Shown here in pieces: positions 54,234 to 60,250 of a stretch of 60,250 bases of DNA. The notes below the pieces were generated by a model. That model saw nothing but the letters and a program-made list of their open reading frames with translations, was not told the origin of the DNA and ran no database searches. The position numbers and the translations under genes were made by a program. The DNA comes from an uncultured Clostridia bacterium (GTDB lineage: Bacteria > Bacillota > Clostridia > Peptostreptococcales > Acidaminobacteraceae): positions 1 to 60,250 of the forward strand of contig CAKMJV010000043.1 of NCBI GenBank assembly GCA_927417275.1. The letters are read 5' to 3'. Numbering within the stretch: the first letter of the stretch is position 1; each line of letters opens with the position of its first letter.

Positions 54234-55451
54234 ATGTTTATAGCGAGGCAGCCTATTTTTGGACGAAACATGGAAGTGTTTGGATACGAACTCCTATTTA
54301 GAGGGGATAGCAGTTCAAAAACATTTGATGGCACTTCTTCGGTTCACGCCACTGCAAGTGTACTGGGTGGCTTATTTGAATCGGGAATCGATGAAATCGT
54401 AGATGATAAACGCGCATTTATAAATTTCGATGCTGATTTTTTACAATCGGATTTACCAGAACTAATAGAGAGCAACCGTTTAATTATCGAAGTGTTAGAA
54501 GATGTAGAGGTAGATGACACACTCATCGAACGGATTAAGTATCTCAAATCAAAAGGTTATCGCATCGCACTTGATGATTTCGTAGAACATTATGACACGT
54601 ATCCACTGGTTCCCTTTGCCGATATCATAAAATACGATTTAATGGCGACGCCGCTGGGGACTTTAACGCGCGCAGTGGATCAAGCTCTATTAGAAGGTAA
54701 GATTCTCCTAGCTGAAAAAATTGAGACCATCGAGGTGTACAATGAAGCAAAAGCCATGGGTTTTTCACTTTTTCAAGGATATTTCTTCAGCAAACCTGCC
54801 ATTATAGGGAAAGCAAATCATAAAGCAACCACCAAAGCGCAGTATGGTCGCTTAATCAATGAACTAAAAAAACCAGAACCGTCTTATCAAGTGCTCGCCG
54901 AGATCATCGAAAAAGATGTAAATTTGGCATATCGCTTAATGCGCGTCATCAGTTCACGTTCAGGTGACGACCTAATTTACTCCATCAAGCGCGCATTGAC
55001 CTATCTCGGACTTAAGGAAATCGAGCGCTGGATTAATATTTTGATGATTCAAGATTTAGGAGAAAACAAACCGAAAGAGCTTATGACCTTGTCTTTGGTA
55101 CGCACGAAGTTTTCTGAAGCCATCGCCATGATCTGCGGGCTGAAAAAAATCAAACACGAAGCGTCTATGATGGGCCTATTTAGCACCATCGACGCCATGC
55201 TCGATCAGACCATGGCAGACGCACTTTCGGACGTATCGCTCCCGCAGTCCATTAAGGATTCGCTGATTGCAAATGAAGGCGTGCTGATGCCGATTTTTAG
55301 ACTGGTCATCGCATATGAAAAAGGCGATTGGGAACTGGCTGCTACGCTCACAGATTCCATGAAAATAGATGAAGCAAAACTCTATGACGCCTATTTAGAA
55401 GCCGTAAAGTGGGCGCGTGAAATGGTTCAAATGATGTATATTAAAGCATAA
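54234..55451 (+). CDS. EAL-HDOD protein with degenerate EAL motif
   Basis: 405 residues, YuxH/CdgJ-like. N-terminal EAL-like domain (1-195): the EAL triad reads ELL in FGYELLFRG and the active DDFGT-type loop reads LDDFVEHYDT, so c-di-GMP hydrolysis is unlikely. C-terminal HDOD domain (about 200-400: YQVLAEIIEKDVNLAYRLMRVISS, IKRALTYLGLKEIERWINILM). Probably a c-di-GMP-related signalling or adaptor protein. Its stop is 15 bases before the sigma-54 activator gene, so they are likely one operon. Confidence 0.9.
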   Translation: MFIARQPIFGRNMEVFGYELLFRGDSSSKTFDGTSSVHATASVLGGLFESGIDEIVDDKRAFINFDADFLQSDLPELIESNRLIIEVLEDVEVDDTLIERIKYLKSKGYRIALDDFVEHYDTYPLVPFADIIKYDLMATPLGTLTRAVDQALLEGKILLAEKIETIEVYNEAKAMGFSLFQGYFFSKPAIIGKANHKATTKAQYGRLINELKKPEPSYQVLAEIIEKDVNLAYRLMRVISSRSGDDLIYSIKRALTYLGLKEIERWINILMIQDLGENKPKELMTLSLVRTKFSEAIAMICGLKKIKHEASMMGLFSTIDAMLDQTMADALSDVSLPQSIKDSLIANEGVLMPIFRLVIAYEKGDWELAATLTDSMKIDEAKLYDAYLEAVKWAREMVQMMYIKA

Positions 55452-55466
55452 AATCCGGAGGTCAAA

Positions 55467-57230
55467 GTGTCACTTCAAAAAATCATAACCAGTGTGCAGT
55501 TGATTTGTGAAGCCATCGCAAGTGTGGTGAACATCGATGTCACCATCGTCGATCAAAACCGCATCCGGCTCGCAGGTACAGGCATGTACCGAGACAGTAT
55601 CGGCGAAGCGGTAAATGAAAACTCAGCATTTAGTTATGCGCTACGTGAAAGCGTAGGCTTTATCATCGAAAACCCAGGTGAACACCAAGCGTGTATGAAC
55701 TGCGACTGTAAAAATCGCTGTGAAGAGCATGCAGAAGTTTGCTGTCCCATACGCCTTGACGGGGTGACCATCGGCGTCATCGGACTCATCGCCTTTAAAG
55801 AAGAACAGCGCATGGTACTGGTTAAAAACCAAGAAAATCTACTGGCGTTTTTGGACCGTATGGCAGATCTCATTTCCACCAAACTCAAAGAACAAGAGAG
55901 CCACGAAGCCATAGAGCTTCTGGCAGAAGAACTGGAAGTGGTAATCGACAGCATCGACACCAGCCTTTTGGCAGTGGACCACCAAGGACGCGTCATCCGG
56001 GCAAATAAAAAATGCCGTCAGACCTTTGGGCAGAAAAAACTCACCCATATTCATACGCTGTTCTCTGAGGCTGCTTGGACGGAAATCAAAAGCAGCACCA
56101 AAAATAAAAAAGACATTTACCATACGTTTGTCAATGGTCTCTCTGGCGTTTACGATTTATCGCTCATCAACATACACGGCAGCATCAAAGGCTATATCAT
56201 CACCATCAAAACCATCGATGAAGCCATCAAGTCCGTGAACGAGATGATGCTCGATCCCATCACAACAGGATTTGACCAAATCATCGGGCAATCCCCCGAA
56301 CTGCTCAAAGTGAAAGCATTGGCTGAAAAAGTCGCGCCAAGTGCTTCCACCGTTTTAATCCTCGGCGAAAGTGGCACTGGCAAGGAACTCTTTGCACGCG
56401 CCATTCACTATATCAGCAAACGCACAAAAGGCCCCTTTGTGGCCATTAACTGCGCAGCGATTCCCGATCAACTGCTGGAAAGCGAGTTGTTTGGCTATGA
56501 AGAAGGCGCATTTACGGGCGCAAAACGCGGCGGCAAACTGGGCAAATTTCAGCTGGCCAACCGCGGCACGTTGTTTTTAGACGAAATCGGCGACATGCCC
56601 CTCCATTTACAGGCCAAACTGCTACGTGTTCTCCAAGAAAAGAAAGTGGAGCGCCTAGGTGGCAAATCCAGCGTGGACATCGACGTCCGCGTCATCGCCG
56701 CCACGCACCAAAATCTCGATGAAAAGGTACTGGAAGGCTCGTTCAGACAGGACTTATACTACCGACTAAACGTGATACCGCTGATGATTCCCTCTCTACG
56801 CGAACGCCCTGAAGACCTCCTGCTTACCGCACACTATCTGGTGCAAAAGTGGTGTGATAAACTGGAAAAGCAGCCGCTGTTACTTTCCATCGGATTTACC
56901 GATGCGCTCATGGCACATCACTGGGCAGGTAACGTACGAGAACTTGAAAACGCCATAGAATACGCGGTCAATGTTTGTGATGCCCAAAAACTCGAAGTCC
57001 ATCATCTACCCAAACGCATCTTACAGCATCATCTTGTGGATGAACCCGTCACGCAACCTAAATTATCCACAGTCATCAGACCCCTTGACGACTTAGAAGC
57101 AGAAGCCATAAAAGCCGCCATCGCGCACTATGGTAGACATTTAGAGGGACTAGAATCCGCAGCGGCAGCGCTGGGGATTAGCCGCGCGACGCTGTATCGG
57201 AAGATTAAGCGGTATGAAGTGGATTTGTGA
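55467..57230 (+). CDS. Sigma-54-dependent transcriptional activator with Cys-rich sensor
   Basis: 587 residues, GTG start with GGAGG. N-terminal sensor (about 1-140) of the type seen in clostridial sugar-diacid/PrdR-like regulators, with a Cys cluster CMNCDCKNRC...VCC at about 73-93 (six to seven Cys). PAS about 155-255, AAA+ about 270-500 with Walker A GESGTGKELF, GAFTGA motif and Walker B-like GTLFLDEIGDM, and a Fis HTH about 545-587 (SAAAALGISRATLYRKIKRY). Activates promoters with sigma-54. The Cys cluster could bind an Fe-S centre or respond to redox (inference). No -24/-12 site was found in the window. Confidence 0.93.
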   Translation: MSLQKIITSVQLICEAIASVVNIDVTIVDQNRIRLAGTGMYRDSIGEAVNENSAFSYALRESVGFIIENPGEHQACMNCDCKNRCEEHAEVCCPIRLDGVTIGVIGLIAFKEEQRMVLVKNQENLLAFLDRMADLISTKLKEQESHEAIELLAEELEVVIDSIDTSLLAVDHQGRVIRANKKCRQTFGQKKLTHIHTLFSEAAWTEIKSSTKNKKDIYHTFVNGLSGVYDLSLINIHGSIKGYIITIKTIDEAIKSVNEMMLDPITTGFDQIIGQSPELLKVKALAEKVAPSASTVLILGESGTGKELFARAIHYISKRTKGPFVAINCAAIPDQLLESELFGYEEGAFTGAKRGGKLGKFQLANRGTLFLDEIGDMPLHLQAKLLRVLQEKKVERLGGKSSVDIDVRVIAATHQNLDEKVLEGSFRQDLYYRLNVIPLMIPSLRERPEDLLLTAHYLVQKWCDKLEKQPLLLSIGFTDALMAHHWAGNVRELENAIEYAVNVCDAQKLEVHHLPKRILQHHLVDEPVTQPKLSTVIRPLDDLEAEAIKAAIAHYGRHLEGLESAAAALGISRATLYRKIKRYEVDL

Positions 57231-57234
57231 TAGA

Positions 57235-57261
57235 AAAAAGAACGCGGATGCGTTCTTTTTT
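57235..57261. terminator. Bidirectional terminator
   Basis: AAAAAAGAACGC-GGAT-GCGTTCTTTTTT between convergent genes. Confidence 0.9.
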
Positions 57262-57265
57262 GTGG

Positions 57266-57883
57266 TTAATTAGTCTGGGCTTCAAAATAATCATTTATTA
57301 AACCGACAAATTCTATAATCGTTTGATCCATATAATTTGCATCAAACTTTTCAGCTGCAATTTGGTTGACAGAAAAGATTAGATTATTGTAAGAACCGAT
57401 AACAAAAGTAGATTTTTTTACGAGTTCTTCGTTTAATGTGCCAAAACCTGCATTAGATGGATATGTTAGAATATCATAACCGCCATAATTTTCAGTGTAT
57501 ATAAAGGCAATAGTAATTTGAATATTTTGATCTTGATCCTCAATTATTATTTGCTCTTCTGTTGGGGTCAAATTACTACTGTCAAATTTCCCATCAAGTG
57601 TTAGAAAGGGCCTGTTATTTAAAACATCATAAACATCCACAGCTGTAATATTTCCACCTTTCGTACTCGCTTTTACTGACAATCCTTCTACAGAAAAATT
57701 ATCAACAGCATAATCAAAACTGGATTGATATTCTTCCCATGTTATTTTTCCGGTTGAATATGCAGCAATTTGAGTTTCATAGTTCTTAAGCTTAAAGATA
57801 ATATTAAGCATAAATGTGATTAATATTATCAACCCAAACAGGATAAATAGGGTAATTGATTTTCTACTTACTTTCATTCTCAT
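57266..57883 (-). CDS. Small membrane-anchored protein, unknown
   Basis: 205 residues. One N-terminal membrane segment (about 9-28) and an extracellular domain (YSTGKITWEEYQSSFDYAVDNFSVEGLSVKAS; KFDSSNLTPTEEQ; IYTENYGGYDILTYPS). I do not recognise the family. GAGG upstream of the ATG. AT-rich compared with the rest of the window by eye. A partial decayed copy of its middle part lies at 58938-59090, so it has been duplicated locally. Confidence 0.7.
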   Translation of the reverse strand: MRMKVSRKSITLFILFGLIILITFMLNIIFKLKNYETQIAAYSTGKITWEEYQSSFDYAVDNFSVEGLSVKASTKGGNITAVDVYDVLNNRPFLTLDGKFDSSNLTPTEEQIIIEDQDQNIQITIAFIYTENYGGYDILTYPSNAGFGTLNEELVKKSTFVIGSYNNLIFSVNQIAAEKFDANYMDQTIIEFVGLINDYFEAQTN

Positions 57884-57934
57884 GTTAACACATCCTCTAC
57901 AATTTATGATTATGACGCAAATAAGCAGCGAATA

Positions 57935-58312
57935 CTATTCATAAATTTGAATGATCGGCTGATTATGTGTTCTCTTAAAAACATACTCTATATCATCGAT
58001 ACGCATGCGTAAAGAATTTCCAGTATAATTTAATTTTATATTTTCCATCTTATCACCATTAAGTTTATAATTATTTTCAGATTGAAATAAGTATGTACCT
58101 TGATCAATTATTTTACCATCAGAATCTAAATAGTAAAATGAGTGATCGTCTCTTTCATCAAAAATAAGATAGCTATATAAATCAGATTGACTAACAAAAG
58201 TACCGTTAAGTGGTTGGTTGGGTTTGTTAACTAGGTAATTAGTATAAATAATTCCCCCCATAACCAGAGCAATTATGGATAACGAAAAATAAACAATGTA
58301 TTTCTTATTCAT
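57935..58312 (-). CDS. Small membrane-anchored protein, unknown
   Basis: 125 residues, N-terminal membrane segment (about 6-26), then a short beta-rich extracellular domain (NGTFVSQSDLYSYLIFDERDDHSFYYLDSDG). GGGAG before the ATG. Not recognised. 51 bases before the next minus-strand gene. Confidence 0.65.
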   Translation of the reverse strand: MNKKYIVYFSLSIIALVMGGIIYTNYLVNKPNQPLNGTFVSQSDLYSYLIFDERDDHSFYYLDSDGKIIDQGTYLFQSENNYKLNGDKMENIKLNYTGNSLRMRIDDIEYVFKRTHNQPIIQIYE

Positions 58313-58366
58313 ACGATTCTCCCTTTTGAGATTTCACATCACTGCTTACATAGTACTAACTTAAAG

Positions 58367-58792
58367 TTAATCCATATAATCAGAAATGTTTAGAGTCTGG
58401 GTTAACTTCTTTTCAACACCATCGATGAGATACTCTAATTCAATTACAAGTTGATCACGTTTTCGAAAACCTAGATTTTTAAGATGATAATCAGTATCAA
58501 AATAATACATATCCATTCCATCCATTTGAATAAAGGCATCAATGATAAAAGTGTCTCCTTTTTTAATATAAAATTTGACGTCTGTTATATTTTTAGTGGT
58601 TAAATTTTTAAACGTAATCTGAGTGGGCATATAAATTTCAGATTCATTTGATACAAGTACAATGTCTTCAACGTATAGCCTAGAGTCATTTAATGAAGTC
58701 TTAAATATGATGAGTTCATCGGGCTTTAACACAGAAATCACAATTATTCCTACAAGAATAAATGCGCAAATTATTGAAATTACTTTTTTCAT
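58367..58792 (-). CDS. Small membrane-anchored protein, unknown
   Basis: 141 residues, N-terminal membrane segment (about 4-22), extracellular beta-rich domain with KFYIKKGDTFIIDAFIQMDGMDMYYFDTDYHLKNLGF. GGAG before the ATG. Not recognised. Similar size and layout to the two genes downstream, so possibly a small paralogous or co-acquired set. Confidence 0.65.
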   Translation of the reverse strand: MKKVISIICAFILVGIIVISVLKPDELIIFKTSLNDSRLYVEDIVLVSNESEIYMPTQITFKNLTTKNITDVKFYIKKGDTFIIDAFIQMDGMDMYYFDTDYHLKNLGFRKRDQLVIELEYLIDGVEKKLTQTLNISDYMD

Positions 58793-58937
58793 TTAGAACT
58801 CCTATCAGTACACATAAAATTGAAAATCTAAATTTCCCTCATAAAAACTTGATAGTAAAATACGGATGGAAATGGGCCGATATAACCATATCGCATGTAA
58901 TGATACAGTTTTTTTCATGTCTTAACCTCCTTAGAAA

Positions 58938-59090
58938 ATTAATTTGCTCTTCTGTTGGGTGAAAATTGCTACTGTCTAATGTCCACCCTTTGAACTCTCT
59001 TTTACTGACAATCCATTTACAGTAAATCATCAACAGCATAATCAAAATTAGATTGATATAATTTTTCCAGTTGAATATACAGCAACCAGA
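58938..59090 (-). pseudogene. Decayed partial copy of the 57266-57883 gene
   Basis: The plus strand here matches parts of 57548-57770: TTTGCTCTTCTGTTGG, TTTTACTGACAATCC, ATCAACAGCATAATCAAAA and GATTGATAT are shared, in the same order. About 80 bases in the middle and a smaller piece near the end are missing, and all frames are broken (YSTGKI and the FDYAVD region are in different frames). It is a degraded local duplicate. An open frame at 58839-59153 crosses it but is not a gene. Confidence 0.8.
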
Positions 59091-59104
59091 TGATTCATAC
59101 CCGT

Positions 59105-59359
59105 TTATATCTTCGATTTTGAAATAATAATAGCGATCCCACCTAAGCAACACATCATGGCGATGTGAGTTAACGTGCTATATACACGCATATAAAACAT
59201 GAAAATGCCTACAATAGGAATAGAAATCAGCATCAATTGACTTAATAGTGATGAACGACTTACCTTTTTGTTCTCATCTTTATACATAAGTCTTAATTGA
59301 AATAATAAGTATATTAAACCCATAAAATAAATGGAACTTGCATTGCTCATATTACCCAT
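59105..59359 (-). CDS. Small integral membrane protein, unknown
   Basis: 84 residues from the ATG at 59359, nine bases after AGAGG; a longer frame from 59407 lacks a clear site. Three hydrophobic segments (IYFMGLIYLLFQ, QLMLISIPIVGIFMFY, IAMMCCLGGIAIII). Not recognised. Follows the 92-residue gene by about 60 bases. Confidence 0.5.
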   Translation of the reverse strand: MGNMSNASSIYFMGLIYLLFQLRLMYKDENKKVSRSSLLSQLMLISIPIVGIFMFYMRVYSTLTHIAMMCCLGGIAIIISKSKI

Positions 59360-59419
59360 ACTTAAAGTCCTCTCTTTATTTAGTTGAGTCGATTTGGAAA
59401 GCACCATCCACTTCGACGA

Positions 59420-59698
59420 TCAAAGAAAAAATCGGAAAATCAAAACGACTATAAAAGCTAATAACACAAGCATAAATGTCGTTTGACCTTTTTTACGATC
59501 ACCTGAAAAGTAATAAGTGATGCCATCAATAATTCCGATAGCGATCGCAGGATAAAGTATATGATAAGGTTTCATTTTCAGTTCTAATCCCAAAAGTATG
59601 AAATAGAAAATAAAAACGATGACAATCAAGGGTCTAGAATACTTATAAAATAGGCTATTTTCATTAAACAATGTCTTTGCTTTTTCAATGATGTTCAT
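59420..59698 (-). CDS. Small integral membrane protein, unknown
   Basis: 92 residues, GGAGG before the ATG. Three hydrophobic segments (RPLIVIVFIFYFILLGLEL, YHILYPAIAIGIIDG, FMLVLLAFIVVLIF). Not recognised. Head of the last minus-strand gene pair in the AT-rich tail. Confidence 0.6.
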   Translation of the reverse strand: MNIIEKAKTLFNENSLFYKYSRPLIVIVFIFYFILLGLELKMKPYHILYPAIAIGIIDGITYYFSGDRKKGQTTFMLVLLAFIVVLIFRFFL

Positions 59699-59873
59699 TA
59701 TAGGCCTCCATAATCATTATAGTCTTCATAATGGTGATTTTTTGGTTTAGTATATTCGACAATTAAGATCGTCGCCAACAAGAGATATATTAACCGACGC
59801 TTTAATATTACCAATTCAATAATCAAAACTCTGGTTGTTATTTTTGATTACCACTCCTTTAACGGTACTTACG

Positions 59874-60005
59874 CTCAATTTAGAGGAAGCAGATCAACAA
59901 ACACAGGTTCTAATTCATCGAAGTCTTTTTTCATTAAACTTAATGAACATTAACATAACTATTGAGATGATTAGTAAAAACAGACCAACAATGTATACCT
60001 TTACA
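59874..60005 (-). pseudogene. Frameshifted remnant of a small membrane protein gene
   Basis: On the minus strand one frame reads VYIVGLFLLIISIVMLMF (a membrane segment) then IKFNEK; removing one base of the six-A run at 59936-59941 continues as DFDELEPVFVDLLPLN and TGA (59874-59876). The start codon is missing. Probably a decayed gene; low certainty because it is short. Confidence 0.35.
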
Positions 60006-60107
60006 GTTTAATGTTGCACTAATTGTATTATAATGTCAATTGATTTTAGTAAATAAGTATTCATTGTAAAAAAAGCTATTGGAAAATCCAATAGCTTCAG
60101 ACTGAAG

Positions 60108-60250
60108 ACAAAGGGGCTGTCGGGAAATAGATAGTTTCAGAAAAAAATATTTATAATCAAAAAGGAAATCCTCCTATCAGTGTCGAATAGACATTGTAGG
60201 AGGATTTTTGTACGAAAAAAAGATGGTCTTCCCACCATCTTAATCTCGTT
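60108..60250. mobile_element. Possible insertion-sequence end
   Basis: AAAGGGGCTGTCGGGAAAT (from 60111) resembles the GGGGCTGTC-type termini of IS1182-like elements, followed by two terminator-like hairpins as often found after a transposase. No transposase coding sequence is visible before the window ends. Confidence 0.3.

Larger units (their letters stand above)
59700..60250. other. Gene-poor AT-rich tail with remnants and hairpins
   Basis: About 550 bases with no intact gene. A frameshifted remnant is at 59874-60005 and three hairpins are at 60073-60097 (AAGCTATTGGA...TCCAATAGCTT), 60166-60209 (AAATCCTCCTA...TAGGAGGATTT) and 60220-60241 (AAGATGGT...ACCATCTT). Confidence 0.7.

Noticed and set aside
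49115..57230. Sigma-54 (-24/-12) promoters near the activator gene
   Set aside because: No TGGCAC-N5-TTGC pattern was found in the intergenic gaps examined.
58839..59153. 104-residue frame on the minus strand
   Set aside because: It runs through a degraded duplicate of the 57266 gene and lacks a signal or family; it is annotated as a pseudogene segment.

Overview
The window is about 60 kb of a low-GC, Gram-positive-type chromosome, most likely an anaerobic member of the Clostridia (Bacillota). This is inferred from strong GGAGG ribosome-binding sites, lipobox lipoproteins, LPXTG and SLH surface proteins, a CIRCE-controlled hsp20, a T-box in front of a class I lysyl-tRNA synthetase, YesMN-type two-component genes and a Gram-positive-type pyruvate dehydrogenase operon. 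Genus cannot be fixed by reading alone; relatives of Fusibacter/Acidaminobacter are a guess. No rRNA, tRNA, CRISPR array or prophage was recognised.

Layout. 1-139: 3' end (domains V-VI) of a group II intron abutting a YjbR-like gene. 0.6-1.4 kb: a lipoprotein. 1.5-14.6 kb: a xylose locus with xylB and xylA and an AraC regulator on the minus strand, then on the plus strand a membrane-anchored binding protein, YesM-type kinase, YesN-type regulator, second anchored binding protein, and a xylose-type ABC importer (XylF-XylG-XylH). 14.8-17.5 kb: MBOAT plus DHHW pair for polysaccharide O-acylation. 17.6-24.3 kb: CIRCE-hsp20, alkaline phosphatase, a YibE/F gene split by an in-frame TGA, two small genes, and an unusual zinc ribbon-TM-BMP fusion. 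24.4-31.8 kb: small secreted protein, lipA-lplA, msrB, a GntR-ABC operon, T-box-lysS, and an ElaA-like acetyltransferase.

31.9-43.2 kb is a signalling and surface block: two diguanylate cyclases, a peptidoglycan-binding repeat protein, an LPETG protein with 20 EEPTT repeats behind a Fur-box-like site, an SLH/Ig-like protein and a DUF4358-like protein. 43.3-49.9 kb: a second lipoate ligase, preceded by a near-perfect Fur box, then the complete pyruvate dehydrogenase operon and an esterase. 50.1-57.2 kb: a GGDEF/HD-GYP protein, a DUF1858-unknown-hemerythrin operon, a degenerate EAL-HDOD protein and a sigma-54 activator with a Cys-rich sensor. 57.3-60.25 kb is AT-rich and decaying: small membrane proteins, a truncated gene copy, a frameshifted remnant and what may be an IS end.

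How it fits together. The xylose block is a complete sense-import-isomerise-phosphorylate pathway. The 43-49 kb block makes an iron-free pyruvate-oxidising complex with its own lipoate-salvage ligase; the Fur box in front suggests an iron-sparing switch (inference). The 32-57 kb stretch carries at least three predicted c-di-GMP enzymes near surface-protein genes. The best candidates for undescribed biology are the Fur-box/lplA/PDH arrangement, the zinc ribbon-TM-BMP receptor-like protein, and the DUF1858-unknown-hemerythrin operon.
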